Shown here piece after piece: positions 1 to 7,557 of a stretch of DNA of 12,485 bases. This DNA comes from WHSW01 sp036794585. GTDB taxonomy: Bacteria; Actinomycetota; Thermoleophilia; Solirubrobacterales; 70-9. The notes beneath the pieces are model-generated. The model had not been told where the DNA came from, searched no databases, and saw only the letters and a program-made list of their open reading frames with translations. Within the stretch, counting starts at the first letter, position 1. Each line of letters starts with the position of its first letter. The position numbers and the translations under genes were made by a program. The stretch spans positions 1 to 12,485 of the forward strand of contig DAIRGH010000088.1 of assembly GCA_036794585.1 (NCBI GenBank), in the 5' to 3' direction.

Positions 1-2272
1 CGCCGGCGAGCGCCCGGCGCAGGGCCCGGCGGGCCCTCGGCCCCGGCGCGGGCTGGCGTCCCGGGGCGAAGCGATGCAACCGCAGGGCCGCCGCATAGCG
101 CGCGACCGCGGGCCGGCCGGCGCTCTCGAAGCGACGCTCGACCGCCAGCAGGGTCGCTTGCTGAGGCAGGCCCCACCCCAACCGCGTGAGCGCTTCGACG
201 AGCTCGCCGAGCTGCGCCTCGGTAGCGGTTCCGCCGACCAGGGCCCGGTGGCGGCGCCAGGCCGCGATCAGGTATGTGGCGCCGGCGAGCACCGCCAGCC
301 CAAGCGCGCCGAGCGCTATCGGTCCCCACGGCAGGCCTCCGTCCTCGGCCTCAGCCACCTGCCTCGGCGCCCTGGCCTCCCCCTCCGTCCGGCGTGTGTC
401 GCGACCGCCGGGCTCGACCGCGGCCGGATCTACGCCACGGAAGGCGGCGAGCTCGTTGAGCGACTGCGAGACGGCGGGTGCGGCGGCGGGCGTCGGGTCG
501 AAGGTGACCCAACCGATGCCGCGGAAGTAGACCTCGACCCAGGAATGCGCATCGGTGTCATGAACCGTGTAGATGTCGCGGTCGGCGTCGAGCGTTCCCG
601 GCGCAAAGCCGGCGACGACGCGCGTCGGGATCCCGACCATGCGCAGCATCAGCGCCATCGAGCCGGCGAACTGCTGGCAGTAGCCCTCGCGCTGATCGAA
701 GAGAAACGAGGCGAGCGGGTAGGGGGCGCGGCGGACGTCCGGGTTGTAGGTGTAGTTGCGGTGCAGGTAGCGCTGCACGGCGATCACCCCGTCATAGGGC
801 GTGCGTGCGTCGGCGACCAGCCGGTGCGAGAGCCTGTAGACCTCGGCGTACGCCGAGCCCAGCGCCGCCGCCCGGGCCCGCGGATCCTCGCTGCCCCAGA
901 GGGCCATCGGCTGGCCCTCGACCGGATCGACGGTGCCCAGCGTCAGCTCGCTGTCGGCGGCCGCCGACGGGGACGCCCCCGCGATCGGCAGGCCGAGCAG
1001 GACCTGGCCTCGCAGCCGCGGCGGATAGCTCCTCGGGGCCGCGCGCAGCTGATCGACGGTGGGATCCGGGACGTAGGCCGTGATCGTGTACTCGTCTCCG
1101 GCGTCGACCGGGCTGCCGAACTTGGTCAAGGTGCCGTCGTTGCTCGCCGAAGCACTCTGCACGCCCTCGATGTCTGCAAGCGCGCCGGTGCCGATCACGA
1201 ACGGGCTCGACAGCGCTCTGATCTCGAACTCCACCAGGTTGACCCAGCCGGAATGGCGCTCGTTGAGGTAGGTCCCGGGGATGTGTCGCCGCGCGGCCTG
1301 CTCGCGGGAGGCGTAGATGTCGGCGTCGCGAGCCCGCTGCCAGGTGAAGCCGTCGAAGCGGTCGAGCACGCTCGCCTTCCAGTACAGCGGCTCGGCGCTC
1401 TTGACCTCGAACAGCGTCGTGCCCCGCTGCGGCCAGTCCAGCGGTCCGTAGCCGTGGTCCCACTGGAACGTGACCTCGCGCTGGGAACCGAACCAGCTCC
1501 AGCTCTCGTAGTCCCACCAGGGCCTCGCCGGGTCGAGGCTCGAGGCGAGTGGGAGCGCGAGCGCGCCCGCCGCGGCGACGGCGCCGACTGCGCCGGCGCC
1601 GTGCGATGACACGATCCGCGGAGCCCACATCCAGGCGGCCGCCAGCGCCAGCACGGCTATGCCCCAGAGCAGCTCGCCGGGCGGCGAGTCGAGCGTGACC
1701 GCGATCCCATAGGCGGCCAGCAACATGACGAGGGCGACGAGTCGCCGTCCCTTGATCCTCGGGCCGGGCCAGAACGCGACCGCCGCGGCGACGGCGGTCG
1801 TCGCCGGGGCGACACACAGCAGCGCCAGGCGCAGCCACTCGTCCGCGCCCCGGTAAGGCAGCTCGGTCTGCTCGATGCCGGCGAAGCCGAAGCTGAGGCT
1901 CTCGCGAAGCTCCGACCAGTTCGCCGGCAGGAGCAGGCGACCGGGAATCCCGATCGCCAGCAGTGCACCGGCCAGGCCGCCGACCGCGATCGTGATCGCG
2001 ACGATGCTCGACACCGGCCGGCGCAGGCCGCTGCGAGGGAGCTGGGCGAGCAGCGCGGCGGCTGCACAGGCGCCCACGAGCGCAAGCAGCAGGCGCCCGG
2101 CCGGCGCCCCGGCGACGAGTCGCGACCACTGATAGAGCGCCAGGCCGCCGAGCGCGGCGAAGACCATGAGCTCGACCGCGGGGCGCCGGCCGGGCTCGAC
2201 CGCGTCGCGCGCGGTCGCGGCCGGCTTCACCACCAGCGGTGGGGTGCGCGCGGGCAGGGCCTCGCCGGTCAC
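1..2272 (-). CDS. TgpA-like membrane transglutaminase, C-terminus cut by window edge
   Basis: Membrane protein with an extracytoplasmic transglutaminase-like (papain-fold) domain. I read 757 codons with no stop from a GTG at 2272-2270 to the left edge, so the true stop lies outside. Order: basic N-terminus, about six or seven hydrophobic helices in residues 36-245, an external region, then the transglutaminase core. The core has all three catalytic residues: Cys532 in GYCQQFAGSMALM, His576 in DAHSWVEVYF and Asp592 in WVTFDPTP. A further membrane helix follows (around WGPIALGALGLAVLAG, near residue 665) and then a basic cytoplasmic tail. This is the usual TgpA plan. The natural substrate of the family is not established; a role in cell-envelope protein or peptide processing is inferred. 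The GTG start overlaps the TGA of the DUF58 gene (GTGA, 2272-2269), implying translational coupling. Last gene seen in the MoxR operon. Confidence 0.93.
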   Translation of the reverse strand, partial: MTGEALPARTPPLVVKPAATARDAVEPGRRPAVELMVFAALGGLALYQWSRLVAGAPAGRLLLALVGACAAAALLAQLPRSGLRRPVSSIVAITIAVGGLAGALLAIGIPGRLLLPANWSELRESLSFGFAGIEQTELPYRGADEWLRLALLCVAPATTAVAAAVAFWPGPRIKGRRLVALVMLLAAYGIAVTLDSPPGELLWGIAVLALAAAWMWAPRIVSSHGAGAVGAVAAAGALALPLASSLDPARPWWDYESWSWFGSQREVTFQWDHGYGPLDWPQRGTTLFEVKSAEPLYWKASVLDRFDGFTWQRARDADIYASREQAARRHIPGTYLNERHSGWVNLVEFEIRALSSPFVIGTGALADIEGVQSASASNDGTLTKFGSPVDAGDEYTITAYVPDPTVDQLRAAPRSYPPRLRGQVLLGLPIAGASPSAAADSELTLGTVDPVEGQPMALWGSEDPRARAAALGSAYAEVYRLSHRLVADARTPYDGVIAVQRYLHRNYTYNPDVRRAPYPLASFLFDQREGYCQQFAGSMALMLRMVGIPTRVVAGFAPGTLDADRDIYTVHDTDAHSWVEVYFRGIGWVTFDPTPAAAPAVSQSLNELAAFRGVDPAAVEPGGRDTRRTEGEARAPRQVAEAEDGGLPWGPIALGALGLAVLAGATYLIAAWRRHRALVGGTATEAQLGELVEALTRLGWGLPQQATLLAVERRFESAGRPAVARYAAALRLHRFAPGRQPAPGPRARRALRRALAG

Positions 2273-3390
2273 GCGGCCCTTCTCCGGATCCGGCGTGAGC
2301 GCGCAACCCGCCGCGTACCCACGCACCCGGCGACCTCGAACACCGCGCTGCCGGGACGCAGGCCAACGAGGGCGGCCGGCGCAACCAGATAGCGCGGCCC
2401 GGAGCCGCCGGACCGCAGCGCCTTCGGCAGCGCCGGGGATGCCGCGGCGGTGACCCAGAACACCGCTCCCGCACGCACGGTTCTGCCGATCGCCGGGGCC
2501 GGGCCACCCGCCTCGGCGACCGCGAATCTCGCGTGAAGGTGAGGCCAGGCGTGCAAGTCCGGCTCGACCTCGGTAAGCCGCCGGTCGCCTGGCAGCAGCG
2601 CCGCGCAGCCGCCGGACCTCGCGAGATGCACACACAGCGACGCCGCCGCCCGCACGGCCGCGTCGAACGACCGCTCGTCGCAGGGTCGGTGACCGTCGAG
2701 CACCACCAGCGGCGCGGCGTCGGCGCCCGCGACCAGCTTGCGCTCGATCAGCTCGCCGGTGCGAGCCACGGCGGGCCAGTGGATCCGCGACGCGGGGCTG
2801 CCCTCGCGGTACGCCCGCAGGCCGTCGACCTCGAGCTCGATCGTGCGGGCGTCGAGCCGGCTTGCTGCGGCGCCCTCGTCAAGCCCGGGGATCGCGCCGG
2901 GGCGCCCGCCGATCCCGGTGCCCGCGGCGGTCACCGGCTCGATCCGCGGCAGGACGAGCAGCTCCCCGGCCTTCGCGCTCTCGACCACCCGGACGCGCAG
3001 ACCGAGCGGGTCGCGAACCTCCATCCGCGCCCGGCCCAGGTGGCGCCTGCCGCGCCCCTCGAGCCGGACCTCGGTGAAGTATTCGCCTCGCCAGCGCGGT
3101 CCGAGCCCCACCGGCGCGTCGAGCACCGCGTCGGCGAGCTCGCCCCCGGGCGGCGGCAGGCGCGCGCCGTGAGCTCGAATCCGCACCGGGTATGGATCGC
3201 CCTCGATCACCCGCGCGGGGCCCGGCTCGCGCACCAACCTGGCCGGGCGCGCGAGCTCGACCCACGCGACCGCGACCGCGGCGAGTCCAGCCAGGCCGAG
3301 GCCGGCGACCAGCAGCGACGGGCTATCGAACCCCGCGCCGCTGAGCGCGAGCGCCAGCCCCAGCAAGGCGGCGGTCAGCGCTCCGGGCAT
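2269..3390 (-). CDS. DUF58 domain protein
   Basis: 373-residue membrane-anchored protein of the DUF58 family. Two hydrophobic stretches form an N-terminal hairpin (about residues 4-20 and 26-45). The soluble part carries the family signature YREGSPASRIHWPAVARTG at residues 194-212, which matches the usual Y-x-x-G-D-x-x-x-x-I-x-W pattern except that Ser replaces Asp. After it comes a strand LVVLDGHRP that resembles the start of a vWA-like fold. No enzymatic role is known for the family; it occurs with MoxR ATPases and transglutaminases, as here, and is thought to act with them at the membrane. The ATG at 3390 lies 9 bp after the MoxR stop, and its TGA overlaps the transglutaminase start, so the three genes are most simply one transcript. 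Confidence 0.92.
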   Translation of the reverse strand: MPGALTAALLGLALALSGAGFDSPSLLVAGLGLAGLAAVAVAWVELARPARLVREPGPARVIEGDPYPVRIRAHGARLPPPGGELADAVLDAPVGLGPRWRGEYFTEVRLEGRGRRHLGRARMEVRDPLGLRVRVVESAKAGELLVLPRIEPVTAAGTGIGGRPGAIPGLDEGAAASRLDARTIELEVDGLRAYREGSPASRIHWPAVARTGELIERKLVAGADAAPLVVLDGHRPCDERSFDAAVRAAASLCVHLARSGGCAALLPGDRRLTEVEPDLHAWPHLHARFAVAEAGGPAPAIGRTVRAGAVFWVTAAASPALPKALRSGGSGPRYLVAPAALVGLRPGSAVFEVAGCVGTRRVARSRRIRRRAA

Positions 3391-3399
3391 CGCTGGGAG

Positions 3400-4350
3400 C
3401 TAGAGCGCCGGGACGCGGTCGATCGCGTCGCCGACCACCGTCTCGGCGTCGCCCGGGGCGGCGTCGGGCGCGAGCAGGATGCGGTGGGCGAGCACCGACG
3501 CCGCCAGTCTCTGGACGTCGTCGGGAAGCGCGTGGTCGCGTCCCTCGAGCGCCGCCAGCGCCTTCGAGGCGCGGAAGAGCATCAGGACCGCGCGCGGGCT
3601 CGCGCCCAGCTCGACCCGGGGGTCAACCCGGGTGGCCTCGCCGAGCGCGACGACGTAGCGGCGCAGCGCCTCCGAGCCGTGAACCGAGGCGACCGCGGCC
3701 TGCGCCGCGCGGATCATGTTGACCTCGGTCACCGGGCCGAGGTCGAGCACGCGGTCGTGCTCGGCGTGCTGCTCGAGCATCTCGGCCTCCTGGTCGGCGC
3801 TCGGATAGCCGAGCGAGACGCGGACCATGAACCGGTCGAGCTGAGCCTCCGGGAGCGGGTAGGTGCCCTCGTACTCGGCCGGGTTCTGCGTCGCGATGAC
3901 GATGAACGGCCGGGCGAGCTCGTGCTGATGTCCGTCGACCGTGATGTGACGCTCCTGCATGCACTCCAGCAGGCCGGACTGCGTCTTCGGCGAGGTCCGG
4001 TTGATCTCGTCGACCAGGACGACGTTGGCGAACACCGGGCCGGGATGAAACTCGAAGCGGCTCTCGCGCTGGTTGTAGACGTTGGTGCCGACGATGTCGG
4101 CTGGAAGCAGGTCGGCGGTGCACTGCACGCGCGCGTACTCGGCGTCGAGCGAGCGCGAGAGCGCCCGCGCGAGCGCCGTCTTGCCGACCCCGGGGTAGTC
4201 CTCGATCAGCACGTGGCCCTCGGCGAGGAGGGCGACGAGCACGTCGCGAACCACCCGCTCATCCACCTTGACCGCGCGGGTGACGTTCTCCGCCAAGCGC
4301 GCGCCAGCCTCCGCCACGGCGGCTGGATCTAACTCCGGAACCGTCGCCAC
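3400..4350 (-). CDS. MoxR-family AAA+ ATPase
   Basis: 316-residue cytoplasmic AAA+ ATPase of the MoxR class, a normal length for the family. Walker A is EDYPGVGKT (residues 50-58, Lys57), Walker B is VVLVDEIN (110-117, Asp114 Glu115), and sensor 1 is ATQNP (Asn156). The helical lid with a typical QLDRFMVRV follows. The first Gly of the P-loop is Asp, which is common in this family. MoxR proteins are considered chaperone-like ATPases that remodel or activate partner proteins encoded next to them; the DUF58 and transglutaminase genes downstream are the expected partners (inference). The start is GTG at 4350-4348. No in-frame start was found just upstream, and a TACCAT hexamer sits 6 bp before it, so the transcript may be leaderless. 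First gene of the leftward operon. Confidence 0.94.
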   Translation of the reverse strand: MATVPELDPAAVAEAGARLAENVTRAVKVDERVVRDVLVALLAEGHVLIEDYPGVGKTALARALSRSLDAEYARVQCTADLLPADIVGTNVYNQRESRFEFHPGPVFANVVLVDEINRTSPKTQSGLLECMQERHITVDGHQHELARPFIVIATQNPAEYEGTYPLPEAQLDRFMVRVSLGYPSADQEAEMLEQHAEHDRVLDLGPVTEVNMIRAAQAAVASVHGSEALRRYVVALGEATRVDPRVELGASPRAVLMLFRASKALAALEGRDHALPDDVQRLAASVLAHRILLAPDAAPGDAETVVGDAIDRVPAL

Positions 4351-4596
4351 CCCACCATGGTACGGAGCGAGAGCAAGCGGGCTAGCCGTGGGTCTGCCGG
4401 GGTAACCCGACGGCGCCTGCTCTCTGAGCTGCGCCCCGGTCGCGCGACCCGTGGCGGCAGGCCAACCCGAGTCGGCGGCGGTCCGTCGCCGCGGATCCCA
4501 AGTTAGAGTCGCGATCGGACGCCGGCCGAGGCGCCAACGCTTTCAGGAACGTCGAAAGGCTTGCCGTCCGAGAGCGGCGGCTACAGCCTGATCGGC
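4351..4596. promoter_or_regulatory. Divergent intergenic region between MoxR operon and solute-binding protein gene
   Basis: This 246-bp gap must hold promoters for both flanking genes. I see a 6-bp-stem hairpin GCGGCG(gtccgt)CGCCGC at 4475-4492, a small palindrome GGGTAACCC at 4400-4408, and a TAGAGT hexamer at 4504-4509 that fits the actinobacterial -10 pattern TAnnnT on the plus strand. No convincing -35 and no coding region. Positions of promoters are guesses. Confidence 0.4.
4357..4362 (-). promoter_or_regulatory. Candidate -10 hexamer TACCAT for the MoxR operon
   Basis: On the minus strand TACCAT is followed by six bases and then the GTG start of the MoxR gene. This spacing would place the first transcribed base at or near the start codon, as in leaderless actinobacterial mRNAs. 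The intervening GGTGGG is too close to the GTG to work well as a ribosome binding site. No clear -35. Confidence 0.35.
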
Positions 4597-6405
4597 ATGA
4601 AACGCTCCTCCCGGTTCGCGTCGATGGTCGCTTGCGCACTTGGCACGGTCGCCCTGCTGGGTGCCTGCGGCGAAGAGGACGGTGGCGACTCCGAGGCCGC
4701 GGTTGGCGAGTTTGCGGCCCCGACCGAGGCTCCGGAGGGCGCCCAGGAGGGCGGCTCGCTGCGGGTGATCGCGGCCAGCGACGTCGACTACATCGACCCG
4801 GGCGCCCAGTACTACCAGTTCAGCTACATGATCAGTTCGGCGACGCTCTCGACCCTTCAGGGATATGCGCCTGCGGACGTTGAGCAGCCCACCCCGCTGC
4901 TGGCCGAGGACGATCCCGAGTTGAGCGGGGACGGCAAGACGATCACCTACCGCCTGCGCGACAACGTGATGTTCGGACCGCCGGTCGACCGGGCGGTCAC
5001 TTCCGCCGACGTCAAGTACGCGATCGAGCGAGCACTGCTGCCCGGCGTCGCGAACGGATTCGTCCAGGCATACCTCGGCGGCGTCGACGGCTTCCCGGAG
5101 GCGGTCGAGCAGGCGCAGTCCGATCCGACGGGCGGTGCTCCCGACATCAGCGGGATCACGACTCCCGACGAGCAGACGCTGGTAATCGAGCTCACCGACA
5201 CCAGCGCGATCGGGGTGATCGGCGCGCTCACCCTCCCGATCGGGGCGCCGGTGCCAGAGGAATACGCGAAGGAGTTCGACGCCCAGAACCCGTCGAGCTA
5301 CGGCGAGTATCAGGTGTCGAGTGGCCCGTACATGATCGAGAACAATGCTCAGGGCGAGCTGGTCGGCTACACGCCGAACAAGGAGATTCACCTGGTCCGC
5401 AACCCGAACTGGGAGCCATCCGACGGCGACTACCGCCCCGCGTACCTGGACGAGGTCACGATCCAGGAGGGCTTCGCCGACACCGTCTCGGCGGGCAAGA
5501 AGGTGCTCGCCGGCAGCGCAATGGTCAACGGCGACTTCACCGCGCCGCCGACCGTGATCAAGCAGGCGGCCCAGTCAGGCGAGGAGGGCCAGCTGACCGT
5601 GATTGCCAGCGGCGGCAACCGCTACATGGCGATGAACACGCAGAAGCCGCCGTTCGACGACATCAACGTGCGCAGGGCGGTCGTGGCGAACGCCAACCGC
5701 GTCGACCTCCGCAACACCCGCGGCGGCGAGCTCGTGGGGCCAGTCGCCAGCCACTACCTGCCACCGGAGTTCCCGGGCTTCGAGGAGGCCGGCGGCCTCG
5801 AGGGCTCGGGCCTCGACTTCCTCGCCAATCCCGAGGGCGATCCGCAGCTCGCCGCCGAGTACATGCGCAAGGCCGGATACGAAGGCGGCAAGTGCGAGGG
5901 GGCCGAGTGCGAGATCACAATGGTCGGCGACGACTCGCCTCCCGGCACGGATACCGCCGAGGTCGCCAAGAGCCAGCTCGAGGAGCTCGGCTTCGACGTC
6001 AACCTGCAGAAGGTGACTCACGACGTGATGCTCACGCGGTTCTGCAACGTGCCGGAGAACACCCCGGAGATCTGCCCGAACTACGGCTGGCTGAAGGACT
6101 TCAACGACGGCCAGTCGATGTTCGACCCCACCTTCAACGGCGAGAGCATCGTCCCCGAGAACAACTCCAACCCTGCGCTGCTCGACGATCCCGAGATCAA
6201 CGCGGCGATCGAGGAGGCGAAGCTGATCGCCGACCAGGAGGAGCGCAACCAGGCCTGGGCCGAGATCGACACGATGATCATGGAGCAGGCACCAGTGGTG
6301 ATGTACATCTGGGACAACCAGGCGAACATCGCCTCGGCCGACGTCGCCGGCGTGATCAACAAGTTCAACGCCAACTGGGACCTCAGCTTCACCTCGCTGA
6401 AGTAG
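4597..6405 (+). CDS. ABC transporter solute-binding lipoprotein, family 5 (oligopeptide/dipeptide type)
   Basis: 602-residue extracytoplasmic binding protein of the SBP_bac_5 class, which captures peptides or other solutes for an ABC importer. The start is ATG 4597: it gives MKRSSR, a hydrophobic core and the lipobox LGAC with Cys24 as the lipidated residue. An acidic linker follows. Family hallmarks include ITYRLRDNVMFG with AVTSADVKYAIERAL (early lobe), HLVRNPNWEP, and NVRRAVVANANRVDL. Length is typical. The C-terminal half has four cysteines, at 433, 438, 483 and 493, which may pair as disulfides outside the cell (inference). No permease or ATPase gene is adjacent: the upstream neighbour is divergent and the downstream one convergent, so it is an orphan that must use an importer encoded elsewhere. 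The ribosome binding site is weak. Ligand cannot be told from sequence. Confidence 0.92.
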   Translation: MKRSSRFASMVACALGTVALLGACGEEDGGDSEAAVGEFAAPTEAPEGAQEGGSLRVIAASDVDYIDPGAQYYQFSYMISSATLSTLQGYAPADVEQPTPLLAEDDPELSGDGKTITYRLRDNVMFGPPVDRAVTSADVKYAIERALLPGVANGFVQAYLGGVDGFPEAVEQAQSDPTGGAPDISGITTPDEQTLVIELTDTSAIGVIGALTLPIGAPVPEEYAKEFDAQNPSSYGEYQVSSGPYMIENNAQGELVGYTPNKEIHLVRNPNWEPSDGDYRPAYLDEVTIQEGFADTVSAGKKVLAGSAMVNGDFTAPPTVIKQAAQSGEEGQLTVIASGGNRYMAMNTQKPPFDDINVRRAVVANANRVDLRNTRGGELVGPVASHYLPPEFPGFEEAGGLEGSGLDFLANPEGDPQLAAEYMRKAGYEGGKCEGAECEITMVGDDSPPGTDTAEVAKSQLEELGFDVNLQKVTHDVMLTRFCNVPENTPEICPNYGWLKDFNDGQSMFDPTFNGESIVPENNSNPALLDDPEINAAIEEAKLIADQEERNQAWAEIDTMIMEQAPVVMYIWDNQANIASADVAGVINKFNANWDLSFTSLK

Positions 6406-6417
6406 GCGCGGCTCAGC
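6387..6417. terminator. Weak hairpins at convergent gene ends
   Basis: Only 7 bp separate the solute-binding protein stop (6405) from the regulator stop (6413). The junction can form CTTCA(cctcgc)TGAAG at 6387-6402 or alternatively GCTGA...TCAGC at 6396-6417. Neither is followed by a T-run, so calling either an intrinsic terminator is tentative. Transcripts from the two strands probably overlap at their 3' ends. Confidence 0.2.
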
Positions 6418-7396
6418 TCTCCTCGTAGAGGGCGACGAGCTCGGCGCCGCGGGCGGTGCGATGCACCATCACCCTGCGCCCGGCCCGCTCGCGGGTCACC
6501 AGGCCCGCAGCCTCCAGCGCGCCGACGTGATGGGTCGCCGCGCTCGGCACGGCCATCAGCACCTCGGCGAGCCGGCCGATGCTCAGCGGGCCGCGCAGTG
6601 CGCTGAGCAGCAGCGCGCGCTGCGGCCCGAGCAGCGCCTCCAGGCAGGCGGCGGGTCGCGGCCGCTCGTCGCTCCCGGCCCAGGCCTCGTCGAGCGGGTA
6701 GGCGATCCAGTCGAGCGTGCCGTCCTCGCGCAGGCCCGCGCCCTGGGAGTCGGGGCCACCGAGGATCGGAATCAGCGTCAGACCACGCTCGGGCAGCCGC
6801 AGCTCGGTCAGGTCGGGGTCGGGGAGCAGCCACTTGCCGTCCGCCACCCGGGCGCGGGGATGGATCCCCGCAATCAGCTCCGCGGCGGCTCCGCGAGCGC
6901 TCGCGACCCCGACCCGGCGAAGCTCGCAGTCGAAGAGCTCGGCGGAGGTGAGCCAGGGCTCGCGCACGGCCCGCCACGCCTTGCGCAGCGCGCCGGCGTA
7001 CCGCGGCAACCAGCGCCGCGGGTGGCGGGCGACGACGCCCCATGCCCCCCGCGGGGACGGACCGCAGGCGAAGGCGATGTCGTCAAGCAACAACTGCGCC
7101 GGCAGCTCGGCGATCCGGTCGAGCTCGTCGTGGAGCTCGCCGTCGGCGACCGCGCGGCGCGGCATCACCCCTGCGGGCGTGCAACCGCCGGGAGGAACGG
7201 CCAACGGGCTGAGCGCGGCGAGGTCACTCGGATCCAGCTGCGCGCGGACGCGCTCGAGCCAGTCGACCGGGGCCCCGCGGCGAGCCCCGACCGCATCGGC
7301 GACCAGCGCGAACAGGGTCGGAGCCGGGCTCAGCTCGACCCGCAGCGGCCTGCGCTCGAGCTCTGCGAGCTCCAGGGTCGCAAGACCGGCGGCCAC
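6413..7396 (-). CDS. ArsR-like transcriptional regulator with DUF5937-type N-terminal region
   Basis: One-component DNA-binding regulator, 327 residues from the GTG I prefer. The last 77 residues form a winged helix of the ArsR/HTH_20 type: QRALLLSALRGPLSIGRLAEVL, a recognition region PSAATHHVGALEAAGLV, and a wing RERAGRRVMVHRT. The long N-terminal part contains LRVELSPAPTLFALVADAV near residue 18 and a TLIPILGG...WIAYPLDEAW segment resembling DUF5937 proteins of actinobacteria; its ligand is unknown. The frame stays open upstream into the antisense of the kinase gene, but that extension is composition-driven. GTG 7396 has a GCGAGG motif five bases before it, and family resemblance begins about 17 residues later. 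Start confidence is moderate. It could regulate itself or the convergent solute-binding gene, but nothing in the sequence proves a target. Confidence 0.82.
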   Translation of the reverse strand: MAAGLATLELAELERRPLRVELSPAPTLFALVADAVGARRGAPVDWLERVRAQLDPSDLAALSPLAVPPGGCTPAGVMPRRAVADGELHDELDRIAELPAQLLLDDIAFACGPSPRGAWGVVARHPRRWLPRYAGALRKAWRAVREPWLTSAELFDCELRRVGVASARGAAAELIAGIHPRARVADGKWLLPDPDLTELRLPERGLTLIPILGGPDSQGAGLREDGTLDWIAYPLDEAWAGSDERPRPAACLEALLGPQRALLLSALRGPLSIGRLAEVLMAVPSAATHHVGALEAAGLVTRERAGRRVMVHRTARGAELVALYEES

Positions 7397-7557
7397 CCAA
7401 GCCTCGCTACGCGTGCCTCGAGATCTTCGTCCCGTCCCTGCGCTCCATACAAGCCACCTCCCCACGGATTCGGCGGTACGGAGATTGACCCATCCGAGGG
7501 TGAGAGTCGCTCCAGCGCGGGTTAGGAGTTGGGTAAGTAGGAGTTGAGTAAGAGCGC
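7397..7557. promoter_or_regulatory. Intergenic region upstream of the ArsR-like regulator
   Basis: 161 bp between the kinase stop and the regulator start, both genes on the minus strand. It contains the 15-bp tandem repeat at 7523-7552. I see no intrinsic terminator with a T-run for the kinase transcript and no clear promoter, so readthrough from the two-component operon into the regulator is possible. Confidence 0.35.
7523..7552. repeat. Tandem direct repeat, 15-bp unit, two copies
   Basis: Copy 1 TAGGAGTTGGGTAAG (7523-7537) is immediately followed by copy 2 TAGGAGTTGAGTAAG (7538-7552), with one mismatch. It lies 5 bp beyond the kinase stop codon and about 130 bp upstream of the regulator start. 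It is more AT-rich than its surroundings. It could be a binding site with two directly repeated half-sites, or a simple slippage duplication. Confidence 0.85.

Noticed and set aside
74..1609. 511-codon plus-strand open frame
   Set aside because: It is antisense to the transglutaminase gene, Arg/Gly/Ala-rich and without a recognisable domain; long antisense frames are expected at this GC content.
792..2633. 613-codon minus-strand open frame
   Set aside because: Out of frame with both the transglutaminase and DUF58 genes, which have conserved catalytic motifs; its translation is low-complexity Arg/Ala/Pro.
2533..4332. 599-codon plus-strand open frame
   Set aside because: Antisense across the DUF58 and MoxR genes; composition resembles back-translated shadow with no domain.
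4543..5391. 282-codon minus-strand open frame
   Set aside because: Antisense to the solute-binding protein, whose signal peptide and family motifs are clear.
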